The notes beneath the pieces are model-generated. The model saw only the letters and a list, made by a program, of their open reading frames with translations. It was not told the origin of the DNA and made no database searches. This document shows, in pieces, positions 8,720-21,771 of a DNA stretch of 64,000 nt. Position 1 is the stretch's first letter, and each line of letters opens with the position of its first letter. The stretch spans positions 806,001-870,000 of the forward strand of contig NZ_CP040781.1 of the NCBI RefSeq assembly GCF_013463155.1, in the 5' to 3' direction. Source of the stretch: Staphylococcus sp. 17KM0847. GTDB taxonomy: Bacteria; Bacillota; Bacilli; Staphylococcales; Staphylococcaceae. A program made the translations under genes and the position numbers.

Positions 8720-10480
8720 ATGAAATCTCAAGTATCATGGAAAGTAGGCGGACAGCAAGGTGAAGGGATTGAATCTACGGGTGAAATCTTTGCAACGGCT
8801 ATGAACCGCAAAGGATACTATTTATACGGATATCGTCACTTCTCTAGCCGCATCAAAGGTGGACATACGAATAATAAAATTCGTGTTTCAACGACACCTG
8901 TACATGCGATTAGTGATGATTTAGATATACTTGTTGCTTTTGATCAAGAAACAATTGCTTTGAACCATCATGAAATGCGTTCAGATAGTGTGATCTTAGC
9001 AGATAGTAAAGCAAAACCAGAGAAACCAGAAGACTGCCAAGCGCAATTTATCGTGATGCCATTTACTGAGGTGGCAAAAGCACTTGGTACAACATTGATG
9101 AAAAATATGGTTGCTATTGGTGCAACAGCAGCGTTGATGTCTCTTGAAACGGCACCGTTTGAAGCACTGATTACAAATATGTTTGAGAAAAAGGGTGAGA
9201 AAGTTGTAGCACTCAATATTCAAGCATTGCATGAAGGGTATCAGTTGATGGAAGCACAGTTGTCGACGATTGAAGGGGACTTTACATTAGCTGAGAGTGA
9301 CAATGTGCCACATCTCTATATGATTGGAAACGATGCGATAGGTTTAGGCGCAATTGCAGGTGGTTCTCGTTTTATGGCTGCTTATCCGATTACACCTGCT
9401 TCAGAAATTATGGAGTATATGATTGATCATCTGCCACAAGTCGGTGGTACGGTCATTCAAACAGAAGATGAAATTGCAGCAGCAACGATGGCTATCGGTG
9501 CAAACTACGGGGGTGTACGTGCATTTACCGCTTCAGCAGGACCGGGCTTATCATTGATGATGGAAGCGATTGGATTGTCTGGTATGACAGAAACACCACT
9601 TGTGATTATGAACACACAACGTGGAGGCCCATCAACAGGATTACCAACGAAGCAAGAACAATCTGACTTAATGCAGATGATTTATGGAACGCACGGAGAT
9701 ATACCTAAAATTGTACTTGCCCCTACTGATGCAGAAGATGCCTTTTATCTAACGATAGATGCTTTTAACTTGGCTGAGATGTATCAATGTCCAGTCATTG
9801 TGTTAAGTGATTTGCAACTGTCACTTGGTAAACAAACGGTTAAACAATTGGACTACAATAAAATTAAAATCAATCGTGGTTCGACAGTACTTGAAGATAT
9901 TGAACGTGATCCAGAAGATAAAGATTACTTCAAGCGCTATGCAGTGACACAATCAGGAGTATCACCAAGACCTATTCCGGGCGTAAAAGGCGGTATTCAT
10001 CACGTTACAGGTGTTGAACATAACGAAGAAGGTAAACCGAGTGAAGCCCCACAAAATCGTCAAGATCAAATGGATAAACGTATGCGTAAAACAGAAAATT
10101 TACGCATTGAACAGCCTGTTGAGGGCGAGTTGAAACATGAGCAATCTGATATTTTATATCTTGGATTTATTTCAACCAAAGGTGCAATTCAAGAAGGAAC
10201 AGCACGACTTGAAGCACAAGGACATAAAGTAGAGCATCTACAAATTCGTCAGCTGCATCCATTCCCAACTGAAATTATTCAAGATGCAGTGGATAAAGCA
10301 CAAAAAGTTGTTGTCGTGGAGCATAACTACCAAGGTCAACTTGCGAATATCATTAAAATGAATGTCAATTTAGGCGATAAATTAGTCAAACAAACGAAAT
10401 ATGATGGTACGCCATTTTTACCGCATGAAATTGAAACACAAGGGCAAACACTTTTAAATTCATTAAAGGAGAGACTGTAA
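8720..10480 (+). CDS. korA: 2-oxoacid:acceptor oxidoreductase, alpha (gamma-alpha fused) subunit
   Basis: Large subunit of a ferredoxin/flavodoxin-type 2-oxoacid (probably 2-oxoglutarate) oxidoreductase giving acyl-CoA, CO2 and reduced carrier. Residues 1-180 are the gamma domain (GGQQGEGIESTGE), followed by the pyrimidine-binding alpha domain (YPITPASEIMEYM, QTEDEIAAATMAIGA, TASAGPGLSLMMEAIG) and a C-terminal domain. 586 residues is normal. AGGAGG precedes ATG 8720. It abuts korB with no gap, so both subunits are made from one message. Confidence 0.93.
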   Translation: MKSQVSWKVGGQQGEGIESTGEIFATAMNRKGYYLYGYRHFSSRIKGGHTNNKIRVSTTPVHAISDDLDILVAFDQETIALNHHEMRSDSVILADSKAKPEKPEDCQAQFIVMPFTEVAKALGTTLMKNMVAIGATAALMSLETAPFEALITNMFEKKGEKVVALNIQALHEGYQLMEAQLSTIEGDFTLAESDNVPHLYMIGNDAIGLGAIAGGSRFMAAYPITPASEIMEYMIDHLPQVGGTVIQTEDEIAAATMAIGANYGGVRAFTASAGPGLSLMMEAIGLSGMTETPLVIMNTQRGGPSTGLPTKQEQSDLMQMIYGTHGDIPKIVLAPTDAEDAFYLTIDAFNLAEMYQCPVIVLSDLQLSLGKQTVKQLDYNKIKINRGSTVLEDIERDPEDKDYFKRYAVTQSGVSPRPIPGVKGGIHHVTGVEHNEEGKPSEAPQNRQDQMDKRMRKTENLRIEQPVEGELKHEQSDILYLGFISTKGAIQEGTARLEAQGHKVEHLQIRQLHPFPTEIIQDAVDKAQKVVVVEHNYQGQLANIIKMNVNLGDKLVKQTKYDGTPFLPHEIETQGQTLLNSLKERL

Positions 10481-11347
10481 TTGGCTACATTTAAAGATTT
10501 TAGAAACAATGTCAAACCGAACTGGTGTCCGGGATGTGGAGATTTTTCAGTACAGGCAGCGATTCAAAAAGCAGCAGCAAACGTAGGTTTAGAACCGGAT
10601 GAAGTTGCATTAATTACAGGGATTGGTTGTTCAGGACGTTTGTCAGGCTATGTGAACTCATATGGTGTGCATTCAATCCATGGTCGTGCGTTGCCATTAG
10701 CACAAGGTGTGAAAATGGCGAACCGTGAGTTGACGGTGATTGCATCTGGTGGAGATGGAGATGGCTATGCGATTGGTATGGGACATACAATTCATGCATT
10801 GCGTCGTAATATGAATATCACGTATATTGTCATGGATAACCAAATCTATGGTTTAACTAAAGGACAAACATCGCCATCATCAGCACCCGGCTTTGTCACA
10901 AAAACAACGCCTAAAGGTAATATCGAGCAAAATGTAGCACCACTCGAACTGGCATTATCATCAGGTGCTACGTTTGTCGCACAAGGCTTTTCAAGTGACA
11001 TTAAAGCATTAACAAAAATGATTGAAGATGCGATTAATCATGATGGTTTTTCATTCGTCAATGTCTTTTCACCATGTGTCACATACAATAAAGTGAATAC
11101 GTATGATTGGTTTAAAGAACATTTAACAAGTTTAGATGATATTGAAGGTTACGATCGAACAGATAAACAACAAGCGATTCAAACAGTTGTGTCGCATAAC
11201 TCTCTTGTTAAAGGTATCGTGTATCAAGACACAGAAACACCATCATATGAATCACAAATTGATACGTTAGGTGAAACACCACTTGCACATCAAAATATCC
11301 AACTCGATCCATCACAGTTTGACGCGTTGACGCAACAATTTGTATAA
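10481..11347 (+). CDS. korB: 2-oxoacid:acceptor oxidoreductase, beta subunit
   Basis: Thiamine-diphosphate-binding subunit that pairs with KorA. The 288-residue protein shows NWCPGCGDF and GCSG near the N-terminus, then GDGDGYAIGMGH with downstream DNQIYGLTKGQTSPSS, the ThDP/Mg motif. It starts with TTG at 10481, immediately after the korA stop codon at 10478-10480. GGAGAG of the preceding korA end is the ribosome site. Unlike many archaeal enzymes only these two subunits are needed. Confidence 0.94.
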   Translation: MATFKDFRNNVKPNWCPGCGDFSVQAAIQKAAANVGLEPDEVALITGIGCSGRLSGYVNSYGVHSIHGRALPLAQGVKMANRELTVIASGGDGDGYAIGMGHTIHALRRNMNITYIVMDNQIYGLTKGQTSPSSAPGFVTKTTPKGNIEQNVAPLELALSSGATFVAQGFSSDIKALTKMIEDAINHDGFSFVNVFSPCVTYNKVNTYDWFKEHLTSLDDIEGYDRTDKQQAIQTVVSHNSLVKGIVYQDTETPSYESQIDTLGETPLAHQNIQLDPSQFDALTQQFV

Positions 11348-11360
11348 TTTAATCTTACAT

Positions 11361-11398
11361 AAAAGCTGGAACAGTACTAACAATGTTCCGGCTTTTAT
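11361..11398 (+). terminator. korB terminator
   Basis: AAAAGCTGGAACA pairs with TGTTCCGGCTTTT, loop GTACTAACAA. Confidence 0.85.
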
Positions 11399-11562
11399 TA
11401 TCGTAAGCAAAGATGAGCGACAACGGGTACTGAAAAATAGATGTTGGCTATACACTTGTGATTTTAACTGTATTTCTATGGTAAGGTGCATTTTCATTTT
11501 GCACTTTTGAATGATTTTTAATATAATGTACTAATGATATAAGGGCAGAAAGGGTTTTGCAT

Positions 11563-13104
11563 GTGAATGAAGAACAAAGAAAAGCTGGAACGCTAGATGT
11601 TTTAGCAAATCGTAAAGATAAAGAAAAAGATTATAGCAAATATTTCGAACACGTCTATCAGCCCCCAAGCTTAAAAGAAGCTAAAAAACGTGGTAAAGAA
11701 GAAACCGTTTATAACCGTGATTTTCAAATTGATGAAAAATATCGTGGTATGGGGAAAGGACGTACGTTTTTAATTAAGACATATGGTTGTCAAATGAATG
11801 CCCATGATACAGAAGTGATGGCAGGTATATTTACAGCGCTTGGATATACACCGACTGAAGATGTCAATGTCGCTGATGTTATCTTATTGAATACGTGCGC
11901 CATTCGTGAAAACGCAGAAAATAAAGTTTTTGGTGAGATTGGTAATTTAAAACATATTAAACAGGAACGCCCAGACTGTTTAATTGGTGTTTGTGGTTGT
12001 ATGTCACAAGAAGAATCAGTAGTGAATAAAATTTTAAAATCATACCAAAATGTTGATATGATCTTTGGAACACATAATATTCATCGTTTACCACAAATTT
12101 TGGAAGAAGCATATTTGTCCAAAGCGATGGTCGTTGAAGTATGGTCTAAAGAAGGCGATGTTATTGAAAACTTGCCAAAAGTACGTGAAGGTCGAATTAA
12201 AGCATGGGTGAATATCATGTATGGTTGCGATAAATTCTGTACATATTGTATTGTACCTTTCACACGTGGTAAGGAGCGTAGTCGTCGTCCACAAGATATT
12301 ATTGATGAAGTGCGTGATTTAGCACGTCAAGGTTATCAGGAGATTACACTACTCGGTCAAAATGTTAACTCATACGGCAAAGACTTGGAAGATTTAGATT
12401 ATGGTCTAGGCGATTTGATGGAAGATATTTCTAAAATTGATATTCCACGTGTTCGTTTTACGACGAGTCATCCGTGGGACTTTACGGATCGCATGATCGA
12501 AGTGATTGCTAAAGGTGGTAACATCGTGCCACATATTCATTTACCTGTGCAGTCTGGTAACAATCAAGTATTAAAAATTATGGGACGAAAATATACACGA
12601 GAAGGTTATTTAGACCTTGTATCACGTATTAAAGCAGCCATACCTGATGTTGCTTTAACGACGGATATTATTGTAGGTTATCCGAATGAAACGGAAGAAC
12701 AATTTGAAGAAACACTGTCATTATATGAGATTGTAGGTTTTGAACATGCGTATACGTACTTGTATTCACAACGAGACGGTACGCCTGCTGCGAAGATGAA
12801 AGATAATGTACCGACAGAAGTGAAGAAAGAGCGATTACAGCGTTTAAATCAACTTGTAGGTGCATATTCATCTCAAGCGTTAAAAGCCTATGAAGGGCAA
12901 ACAGTAAAAGTCTTATGTGAAGGTGCAAGTAAGAAAGATGATACGGTACTTGCAGGTTATACAGAACGCAATAAGCTTGTTAACTTCCGAGCACCACAAT
13001 CGGCTATCGGTAAAATTGTAGACGTGAAGATTACAGAGGCAAAACAATATTCATTAAATGGTGAGTTTCTTGGTGTGAGTGATGCTGCGATGGTGACACA
13101 ATAG
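11563..13104 (+). CDS. miaB: tRNA-2-methylthio-N6-dimethylallyladenosine synthase
   Basis: Radical-SAM methylthiotransferase that adds 2-methylthio to i6A37 of tRNA, the step after MiaA (also in this window). N-terminal MTTase domain with three cluster cysteines (YGCQMN, NTCAIRE, GVCGCM), the radical-SAM triad CDKFCTYC, and a C-terminal TRAM domain. I start at GTG 11563, giving MNEEQRKAG as in S. aureus; a TTG two codons earlier is also possible. It abuts ricA, which follows without a gap. Confidence 0.95.
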   Translation: MNEEQRKAGTLDVLANRKDKEKDYSKYFEHVYQPPSLKEAKKRGKEETVYNRDFQIDEKYRGMGKGRTFLIKTYGCQMNAHDTEVMAGIFTALGYTPTEDVNVADVILLNTCAIRENAENKVFGEIGNLKHIKQERPDCLIGVCGCMSQEESVVNKILKSYQNVDMIFGTHNIHRLPQILEEAYLSKAMVVEVWSKEGDVIENLPKVREGRIKAWVNIMYGCDKFCTYCIVPFTRGKERSRRPQDIIDEVRDLARQGYQEITLLGQNVNSYGKDLEDLDYGLGDLMEDISKIDIPRVRFTTSHPWDFTDRMIEVIAKGGNIVPHIHLPVQSGNNQVLKIMGRKYTREGYLDLVSRIKAAIPDVALTTDIIVGYPNETEEQFEETLSLYEIVGFEHAYTYLYSQRDGTPAAKMKDNVPTEVKKERLQRLNQLVGAYSSQALKAYEGQTVKVLCEGASKKDDTVLAGYTERNKLVNFRAPQSAIGKIVDVKITEAKQYSLNGEFLGVSDAAMVTQ

Positions 13105-13467
13105 ATGTCAACGCGAGAAGATGTGTTACAAGCTGCTCGCGCATTACAAACATCTATTCAAAATTTAGAAACCATTCAACATTATCGACAAGTAGAAGCA
13201 CAAATTCATCAAAATGAGCATATTGCAACGCAAATGCAATCATTAAAACAACAGCAAAAACAGTCTGTGAATTTACAGAACTATAATAAGCCGATAGCTT
13301 ATGAGCGTTCGGAAGAGGCAATTCAGTCTATCCAAACGCAAATTGATGATATTCCAATCGTATCGGAGTTTCGACAAGCACAAGCACAAGCCAATGATAC
13401 ATTACATTTCATGATTGAAACATTAGCAGAAGGTGTGGGATTACAAATCGATGACACGAATGAATGA
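13105..13467 (+). CDS. ricA: YmcA/YlbF-family regulator RicA-like
   Basis: Helical 120-residue protein of the Com_YlbF family. In Bacillus RicA (YmcA) works with RicF and RicT as a specificity factor for RNase Y-dependent mRNA cleavage and affects biofilm and competence. The sequence is Gln-rich and predicted all-helical. Its position directly behind miaB and before mutS matches staphylococcal ymcA. No cysteine is present, although the Bacillus complex binds Fe-S clusters. Start ATG 13105 directly follows the miaB stop codon. Confidence 0.82.
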   Translation: MSTREDVLQAARALQTSIQNLETIQHYRQVEAQIHQNEHIATQMQSLKQQQKQSVNLQNYNKPIAYERSEEAIQSIQTQIDDIPIVSEFRQAQAQANDTLHFMIETLAEGVGLQIDDTNE

Positions 13468-13484
13468 AGATAGGAGAGATAACG

Positions 13485-13997
13485 ATGAATACTAGGAAGC
13501 TGACTCTGACTGCGTTATTTATTGCGATCAATGTTGTATTGAGCACAGTTGTAGTCATACCACTTGGGCCGGTTAAAGCTGCCCCGATGCAACATTTTAT
13601 CAACGTTTTGAGCGCCGTATTGCTAGGACCGTGGTATGGATTAGCACAAGCCTTTTTATCATCAACGATTCGTGTCTTATTTGGTACGGGAACAGTATTT
13701 GCCTTTCCCGGTAGTATGATTGGTGTGTTATTGGCAAGTTTGTTTTATTATGTCAACCGTCATTTGTTTGTTGCAGCAATCGGTGAGGTTGTCGGTACAG
13801 GTATTTTAGGGAGTCTTGTATGTATTCCAATCGCATGGCTTATTCATTTGGATGGTTTTCTGATTAAACCATTAATGACAGTATTTATTGTTTCAAGTAT
13901 GATTGGAGCAGGCGTGAGCTATGGTTTATTAATTGTACTTAAAAAACGTGGTATATTAACAAAGCTTCACAATTATACAACGCGAAAATCAAAATGA
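13485..13997 (+). CDS. thiW: ECF transporter S component, ThiW type
   Basis: Integral membrane substrate-binding subunit of an energy-coupling-factor transporter, predicted to carry the thiazole precursor of thiamine. 170 residues with five to six hydrophobic helices; the N-terminal LTLTALFIAINVVLST and the GPVKAAPMQHFINVL segment are typical of ThiW. AGGAGAG before ATG 13485 decides the start over an in-frame ATG at 13464 that overlaps ricA. The energizing EcfA/A'/T subunits are not in the window. No TPP riboswitch is visible. Confidence 0.8.
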   Translation: MNTRKLTLTALFIAINVVLSTVVVIPLGPVKAAPMQHFINVLSAVLLGPWYGLAQAFLSSTIRVLFGTGTVFAFPGSMIGVLLASLFYYVNRHLFVAAIGEVVGTGILGSLVCIPIAWLIHLDGFLIKPLMTVFIVSSMIGAGVSYGLLIVLKKRGILTKLHNYTTRKSK

Positions 13998-14003
13998 CGA
14001 ATA

Positions 14004-14042
14004 GGCTAGACGGGTGGAAGTATGCGCATCGTCTAGCCTTTT
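14004..14042 (+). terminator. thiW terminator
   Basis: GGCTAGACG pairs with CGTCTAGCC followed by TTTTATA. Confidence 0.85.
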
Positions 14043-14106
14043 ATACATAATGCAACAAATGATACAAGAAGTGAATCAATGAGATAGAAAAAGGATTGTG
14101 ATAAAA

Positions 14107-16704
14107 ATGTCAAATGTGACGCCAATGATGAAACAATATCTTTCAATCAAATCACAACATCAAGATGCGTTGTTATTTTTTCGACTTGGGGATTTTTACG
14201 AGTTATTTTATGAAGATGCTATTACGGCAGCACGTGTGTTGGAGATTACGCTAACAAAACGAGATGCCAAAAAAGAAAACCCGATACCGATGGCGGGTGT
14301 GCCACACCATTCGGCAGATGGCTACATTGAAACACTCATTCAAAATGGTTTTAAAGTGGCGATATGTGAACAAATGGAAGATCCGCGCCAAGTCAAAGGG
14401 ATGGTTAAGCGAGAAGTGGTTCGCATCGTCACACCGGGGACGATGATGGAACAAGGAGATGTAGATGAGACTCGCAACAACTACATTTTAAGTTTTTTAG
14501 AGGATGAAGGTTATGCACTGAGTTACTGTGATATTTCGACAGGAGAGTTAAAGGTCACACACTTTGAAGATGAAAGTACATTGATCAATGAAGTGACAAC
14601 GATTCAGCCGAATGAAATTGTTGTTGCACGTCCAATGTCAGATGCGTTAAGACGTCAGCTGAGCATGATTACGGAGACCGTAACGGTACGTGAGGTGATT
14701 TCTGATACACAGTATGATGTCAATCAACTCGAGCAGCCTTTAATGAAACAAGTTGTACAAATGTTATTGGATTATATTTATGACACACAAAAACGTGATA
14801 TGTCACACATTGAACCAGCTGAAACTTATCATGCTGTTGACTATATGAAGATGGATTATTATGCTAAACGCAATCTTGAATTGACAGAAAGTATACGCTT
14901 GAAGTCTAAAAAAGGAACATTGCTATGGCTCATGGACAAAACAAAAACACCTATGGGAGCGAGACGTTTAAAACAATGGATTGATCGACCATTAATTCAA
15001 CGTGATGCTATTATGAAACGTCATGATGCAGTCACGCAATTTTTGAACTGTTTTATTGAACGTGCAACATTGAGAGAGTATTTAACAGAAGTCTATGATA
15101 TTGAGCGCTTAGTAGGACGTGTGAGCTTTGGTAATGTCAATGCAAAAGATCTTGTGCAGCTCAAACACTCTATTGCACAAATCCCTGCGATTAAGACATT
15201 ATTGCAGTCCATGGATCATGAAGCTATTGCACATTTTAATGCATTAGAACCTTTAGAGGACTTATTAGAAGTATTAGAGCGGAGTCTTGTCGATGAGCCA
15301 CCGTTGTCTGTGAAAGAAGGCGGACTATTTAAAACAGGCTTTAATCAAGAACTTGATGCATTAATCGATGCATCACGCAATGGAAAAACATGGTTGGCAG
15401 AATTACAAGCGAAAGAACGCGAACGTACAGGTATCAAATCATTAAAAGTGAGTTTTAATAAAGTATTTGGCTATTACATTGAGATTACGCGTGCGAACCT
15501 TACAAATTTTAATCCAGAAGCATACGGTTATCAACGCAAACAAACGCTGTCTAATTCAGAGCGTTTTATTACCGATGAATTAAAGGAAAAAGAAAGTATT
15601 ATTTTAGGGGCGCAAGATAAATCTATAGAGCTCGAATATCAATTGTTTACAGCGTTAAGAAACGATGTCAAACAATATACGGAACGCTTGCAGCAACAGG
15701 CAAAAATAATTTCAGAGTTGGATTGTTTACAAAGCTTTGCAGAAATTGCACAACAATACAACTATGTGCGTCCATCATTTAGTCAAGATAAAACATTACA
15801 ACTTGTCGATGCACGTCATCCTGTGGTAGAACGTGTCATGGATTATAATGATTATGTACCTAATGATTGCCATTTAGATGCTGAGTTGTTCATCTATTTG
15901 ATTACTGGACCGAATATGTCAGGTAAGTCCACGTATATGAGACAAGTGGCGATCATTAGTATTATGGCGCAGATGGGGGCGTTTGTGCCGTGTCAATCTG
16001 CAACATTACCGATATTTGATCAAATTTTTACACGTATTGGTGCAGCAGATGATCTTGTTTCAGGTAAAAGTACATTTATGGTCGAAATGCTTGAAGCACA
16101 AAAAGCATTACGCTATGCAACACCGGATAGCTTAATTATCTTTGATGAGATTGGTCGTGGTACATCGACATATGATGGACTCGCATTGGCACAAGCAATG
16201 ATTGAATATGTTGCGCATACGTCACAAGCAAAAACATTATTTTCAACACATTATCACGAGTTGACTGACTTAGAACAGTCGTTGCCTTGTTTGAAAAATG
16301 TACACGTGGCAGCCAATGAATATCGAGGTGAGCTCATCTTTTTACATAAAGTGAAAGAGGGCGCAGTGGCAAATAGCTATGGGATACAAGTGGCGAAACT
16401 TGCAGATTTACCGGAAGCAGTCATTGAACGTGCACAAGTCATTCTTGAGGCATTTGAAGCAAAAGATAAAGCGACAGCTATTGTATCTGAAACAGACAAT
16501 CATCGTACAGTGCATGAACCAGCAAAAGCAAACGTATCAGAAGAAGAGGCATCTGCACACACATATGAGCAACCTGCATTTGACTTGTTTGAGCAAACAC
16601 AGTCCAGTGATATTGAACAGGAGATTAAAGCATTAAACTTAACACAGATGACACCAATAGACGCACTAGTTAAGCTGAGTGAACTACAAAATAGATTACA
16701 GTAG
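14107..16704 (+). CDS. mutS: DNA mismatch repair protein MutS
   Basis: Recognises mismatches and starts repair together with MutL. The 865-residue protein has the N-terminal mismatch-reading motif ([15 protein letters not shown] with the stacking Phe), the lever/clamp domains, Walker [10 protein letters not shown], Walker [13 protein letters not shown] and the downstream STHYHEL. I start at ATG 14107 ([12 protein letters not shown]) rather than GTG 14098. Twelve bases separate it from mutL, and the two form an operon. Confidence 0.97.
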   Translation: MSNVTPMMKQYLSIKSQHQDALLFFRLGDFYELFYEDAITAARVLEITLTKRDAKKENPIPMAGVPHHSADGYIETLIQNGFKVAICEQMEDPRQVKGMVKREVVRIVTPGTMMEQGDVDETRNNYILSFLEDEGYALSYCDISTGELKVTHFEDESTLINEVTTIQPNEIVVARPMSDALRRQLSMITETVTVREVISDTQYDVNQLEQPLMKQVVQMLLDYIYDTQKRDMSHIEPAETYHAVDYMKMDYYAKRNLELTESIRLKSKKGTLLWLMDKTKTPMGARRLKQWIDRPLIQRDAIMKRHDAVTQFLNCFIERATLREYLTEVYDIERLVGRVSFGNVNAKDLVQLKHSIAQIPAIKTLLQSMDHEAIAHFNALEPLEDLLEVLERSLVDEPPLSVKEGGLFKTGFNQELDALIDASRNGKTWLAELQAKERERTGIKSLKVSFNKVFGYYIEITRANLTNFNPEAYGYQRKQTLSNSERFITDELKEKESIILGAQDKSIELEYQLFTALRNDVKQYTERLQQQAKIISELDCLQSFAEIAQQYNYVRPSFSQDKTLQLVDARHPVVERVMDYNDYVPNDCHLDAELFIYLITGPNMSGKSTYMRQVAIISIMAQMGAFVPCQSATLPIFDQIFTRIGAADDLVSGKSTFMVEMLEAQKALRYATPDSLIIFDEIGRGTSTYDGLALAQAMIEYVAHTSQAKTLFSTHYHELTDLEQSLPCLKNVHVAANEYRGELIFLHKVKEGAVANSYGIQVAKLADLPEAVIERAQVILEAFEAKDKATAIVSETDNHRTVHEPAKANVSEEEASAHTYEQPAFDLFEQTQSSDIEQEIKALNLTQMTPIDALVKLSELQNRLQ

Positions 16705-16715
16705 AAGGTGACATA

Positions 16716-18641
16716 ATGGGAAAAATCAAAGCATTACAAACATCACTTGCCAATAAAATTGCAGCAGGTGAAGTCGTAGAACGCCCAAGCTCTGTTGTTA
16801 AAGAATTGTTAGAAAATAGTATCGATGCAGGAGCAACAGAAATTAATGTAGAAGTTCAAGAGTCGGGTGTCGCGTCCATACGTGTTGTTGATAATGGTTC
16901 GGGCATTGCAGAAGAGGATTTGTCTTTAGTCTTTCATCGTCATGCAACGAGTAAACTTTATGACGATGATGACTTATTTCATATTCGTACATTGGGCTTT
17001 CGTGGAGAAGCTTTAGCAAGTATTGCCTCTGTGGCAAAGGTCACCTTGCAAACCTCAACTGATGGTATTGACGGCTTTGAAGTTTATGCAGAAGAGGGTG
17101 AAATACTGACACAAAAACCTGCAAAGGCACGTCAAGGTACAGATATTAAAGTTACAGACTTATTTTACAATACACCTGCACGTTTGAAATATATTAAGAG
17201 CCTACATACAGAGCTAGGTAAAATTACAGATATTATCAATCGCATGGCAATGAGTCATCCTCATATTCGTATGTCATTAACAAATGATGGTAAAACATCA
17301 TTGCGAACAAATGGATCTGGGCGTACGAATGAAGTTATGGCAGAAATATATGGTATGAAGATCGCGCGTGATTTATTACCTATATCTGGAGAAACAAGTG
17401 ATTATCAGATTGAAGGATTTGTTGCAAAGCCAGAACATTCTCGCAGCAACAAACACTATATTTCAATCTTTATTAATGGACGTTACATTAAAAACTTTGT
17501 CTTGAGTAAAGCAGTTATAGAAGGTTATCATACATTGCTCACAATCGGTCGGTATCCCATCGTATATATTAATATTAAAATGGACCCCATATTAGTAGAC
17601 GTGAATGTCCATCCGACAAAACTTGAAGTGCGGTTATCGAAAGAGGATCAGTTGTATGCATTAATTGTGGAAAAGATTCGTGAAGTATTTCAAGATCAAA
17701 CATTGATTCCTAAAAATGATCTGCAACATAAATATCAACCTAAAAAAGTACTTGAACATTTTGAACAACAAAAAATAGCTTTTGAACAGCGTAGACACCA
17801 ACAAAATGACGCGTCTGATATGAATGATGATACAGCAACTTCACTTGAGCCTGAAGTATCAGAACAGACGGAACATATACAAGAAACGACACCGCTTTAT
17901 ACAAGTGACGGATATAAAGAGCCGTCTGTATCCTCAGATCATGAGGGTGACGATAACAACTTTGCTGTACAACAGCGTGAAGTATTGCGTGATATGGAAG
18001 ACGTTCGTCATGAAAATACAGATGTACAACAAATAGATACATCTGTAGAATCACAGCCTCGTGTGCCGTATATGGAAGTTGTTGGACAAGTACATGGTAC
18101 ATATATTGTGGCGCAAAATGATACAGGGATGTATTTAATCGACCAACATGCCGCACAAGAGCGTATTAAATATGAATACTTTCGAGATAAAATTGGTGAA
18201 GTCACAAATGAAAACCAAAATTTATTAATCCCACTTACATTTAGCTTTTCGAAAGATGAACAGTTGATTATTGAACAATCACGTGATGAATTGGCAAAGG
18301 CGGGTATTTTACTCGAACCATTTGGTGGACATGATTATATTATTAACAGTTATCCGGTATGGTTTCCTAAAGATGAAGTTGAAAATATTATTAAAGATAT
18401 TATTGAATATGTGATTGCACATAAAACATTAAACATTGCAAAATTTCGTGAAGAAGCGGCAATTATGATGAGTTGTAAAAAATCGATTAAAGCAAACCAC
18501 TACTTGAAAAAAGATGAGATGGCACATTTGATCGATCAACTCAGAGAAATGGAAGACCCTTTTACATGTCCACATGGGCGACCTATTATTATTAACTTTA
18601 CGAACTATGAATTAGAGAGGTTGTTTAAACGCATTCAGTAA
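16716..18641 (+). CDS. mutL: DNA mismatch repair protein MutL
   Basis: GHKL ATPase and probable strand-nicking endonuclease. The 641-residue protein shows [21 protein letters not shown] and the NVHPTKLEV segment. An acidic linker (about 370-450) follows. The C-terminal domain has the endonuclease motif [12 protein letters not shown], consistent with a methyl-independent mismatch system in which MutL itself nicks DNA. AGAAGGTG precedes ATG 16716. Confidence 0.97.
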   Translation: MGKIKALQTSLANKIAAGEVVERPSSVVKELLENSIDAGATEINVEVQESGVASIRVVDNGSGIAEEDLSLVFHRHATSKLYDDDDLFHIRTLGFRGEALASIASVAKVTLQTSTDGIDGFEVYAEEGEILTQKPAKARQGTDIKVTDLFYNTPARLKYIKSLHTELGKITDIINRMAMSHPHIRMSLTNDGKTSLRTNGSGRTNEVMAEIYGMKIARDLLPISGETSDYQIEGFVAKPEHSRSNKHYISIFINGRYIKNFVLSKAVIEGYHTLLTIGRYPIVYINIKMDPILVDVNVHPTKLEVRLSKEDQLYALIVEKIREVFQDQTLIPKNDLQHKYQPKKVLEHFEQQKIAFEQRRHQQNDASDMNDDTATSLEPEVSEQTEHIQETTPLYTSDGYKEPSVSSDHEGDDNNFAVQQREVLRDMEDVRHENTDVQQIDTSVESQPRVPYMEVVGQVHGTYIVAQNDTGMYLIDQHAAQERIKYEYFRDKIGEVTNENQNLLIPLTFSFSKDEQLIIEQSRDELAKAGILLEPFGGHDYIINSYPVWFPKDEVENIIKDIIEYVIAHKTLNIAKFREEAAIMMSCKKSIKANHYLKKDEMAHLIDQLREMEDPFTCPHGRPIIINFTNYELERLFKRIQ

Positions 18642-18659
18642 ATAGAAGGGAAGACTTAT

Positions 18660-19193
18660 GTGAAACCATATATATTACCAGCGATTCGCTCTATGAAAGA
18701 TTTAGAAAAATTGACCAAAACAGACTATCAAGCATGTGTTTTATTGGATACACATATCGGTCATCTTAAAGGTGTTATGCAATTTATGGCACAGCATCAC
18801 TTACAGCCCTTTATTCACATTGATTTGATTAAAGGGATCAGTCAAGATGAATATGCTTGTGAATATGTCATACAAACTTATCGTCCTAAAGGCATCGTCT
18901 CTACCAAAATGAAAGTCATCAAAAAAGCAAAATCACTTGGTGTTGTGACTATTTTTCGTGTGTTTATTATTGATAGTCATGCCTTAGAGCGCAGTATTGA
19001 GCTTATTCGACGCTTACAACCAGATTATGTGGAGGTCTTACCGGGCATTGCAGATAAAGTCTTACAACAAATTCATCAACAAACAGGGACACGCGTGATA
19101 GCAGGAGGTTTGATTAATACGCCAGAAGAGGTCAAGCGTGCTATTGATCACGGTGCCACTTATATTACAACGAGTGACCGTGCATTATGGTAA
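18660..19193 (+). CDS. glpP: Glycerol uptake operon antiterminator GlpP
   Basis: Binds glycerol-3-phosphate and the leader RNAs of glpFK and glpD, allowing transcription past their terminators. The 177-residue protein is a TIM-barrel-like P-domain family member (LDTHIGHL, HIDLIKGIS, RPKGIVSTK, EVLPGIADK, GGLINTPEEV). It starts with GTG 18660 (GAAGGGA upstream; the overlapping ATG is followed by a stop codon). Its two RNA targets are visible downstream at 19286-19357 and 21772-21830. Confidence 0.93.
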   Translation: MKPYILPAIRSMKDLEKLTKTDYQACVLLDTHIGHLKGVMQFMAQHHLQPFIHIDLIKGISQDEYACEYVIQTYRPKGIVSTKMKVIKKAKSLGVVTIFRVFIIDSHALERSIELIRRLQPDYVEVLPGIADKVLQQIHQQTGTRVIAGGLINTPEEVKRAIDHGATYITTSDRALW

Positions 19194-19236
19194 GCGCAGC
19201 ATCTTATAAAAATTTTATAAAAAACAAATTTATAAT

Positions 19237-19265
19237 TTGACAGCGTTTTCATATATGTGTATTAT
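19237..19265 (+). promoter_or_regulatory. glpF promoter with cre-like site
   Basis: TTGACA (19237-19242), 17 bp, TATTAT (19260-19265). The spacer holds TGACAGCGTTTTCA at 19238-19251, which fits the CcpA cre consensus at all but one position. Bound CcpA would block RNA polymerase, giving catabolite repression of glycerol uptake. Confidence 0.75.
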
Positions 19266-19285
19266 AAAAAACAAGTTAATATTAG

Positions 19286-19357
19286 AAAAGAGACTAAGAG
19301 ACTTCTGCGTTCGTATTATATCAATAGGTGTAGTGCGTTTTGTGGTAGTCTCTTTTT
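19286..19357 (+). terminator. glpFK leader terminator, GlpP target
   Basis: AAAAGAGACTA (19286-19296) pairs with TAGTCTCTTTT (19346-19356) and continues into T. It lies between the promoter and glpF, as expected for the leader terminator overridden by GlpP. The glpD leader carries a matching AGAGACT/AGTCTCT stem. Confidence 0.8.
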
Positions 19358-19380
19358 CGCTAAAGGGAGGAAAAAGAGAT

Positions 19381-20196
19381 ATGAATGTATACTTAGCGGA
19401 ATTTTTCGGTACGGCGCTTTTACTACTCATGGGCGGTGGCGTTGTTGCCAATGTTGTGTTGAAGAAGTCGAAAGGTGAAGCTGCCGATTGGATTGTTATT
19501 GCGATTGGTTGGGGGCTTGCTGTGACATTAGGTGTTTACGCAGTAGGTCAATTTTCAGGTGCACATTTAAACCCGGCAGTAACAGTGGCATTTGCGGTAA
19601 CAGGTGACTTCCCGTGGTATCAAGTACCCGGCTATATTATTGCACAGATGTTAGGTGCGATTGTTGGTGCGGCATTGACATGGTTAACGTATTTACCACA
19701 CTGGCGTGCAACTGAAGATAAAGCTGCAAAGTTAGGTGTATTTTCTACAGCACCCGGTTTACGCAACTATATGGCTAACTTTTTAACAGAGATTATTGGT
19801 ACAGCGGTATTAATCGCAGGTTTATTGTTTATTGGGGCAAATCAATTTACAGATGGTCTTAACCCATTGATTGTGGGTGCGCTTATTGTTGCAATAGGTG
19901 TCAGCTTGGGAGGATCAACAGGTTATGCAATTAATCCAGCACGTGACTTAGGTCCTCGTATCGCACATGCACTTTTACCAATACATAATAAAGGTGGCAG
20001 TGATTGGGCATATGCGATTGTACCTGTGCTAGGACCAATTGTTGGTGGAATGCTCGGTGCGGTGATTTATCGTTTAGTATTCCAAAACGTGATAGATGCA
20101 TGGACGATTGTGACATGCATTCTCGTCGCGCTGACACTGTTATTAGGTCAAGTGATGAACAAAAAAGCGAACAAAGAAGATATTGCACAAATTTAG
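19381..20196 (+). CDS. glpF: Glycerol uptake facilitator
   Basis: Aquaglyceroporin channel that lets glycerol enter by diffusion. 271 residues with six helices and both half-helix motifs: FSGAHLNPAVTVA and GYAINPARDLGPR, the latter with the Asp that marks glycerol facilitators rather than pure water channels. GGGAGG upstream sets ATG 19381; an open frame reaching back to 19237 runs through the leader and is not coding. glpK follows after 27 nt. Confidence 0.95.
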   Translation: MNVYLAEFFGTALLLLMGGGVVANVVLKKSKGEAADWIVIAIGWGLAVTLGVYAVGQFSGAHLNPAVTVAFAVTGDFPWYQVPGYIIAQMLGAIVGAALTWLTYLPHWRATEDKAAKLGVFSTAPGLRNYMANFLTEIIGTAVLIAGLLFIGANQFTDGLNPLIVGALIVAIGVSLGGSTGYAINPARDLGPRIAHALLPIHNKGGSDWAYAIVPVLGPIVGGMLGAVIYRLVFQNVIDAWTIVTCILVALTLLLGQVMNKKANKEDIAQI

Positions 20197-21726
<1,530 letters not shown>

Positions 21727-21771
21727 CAACTGTGATATACTGAAGTTAAGTTAATAGTACCACTCGAGATT

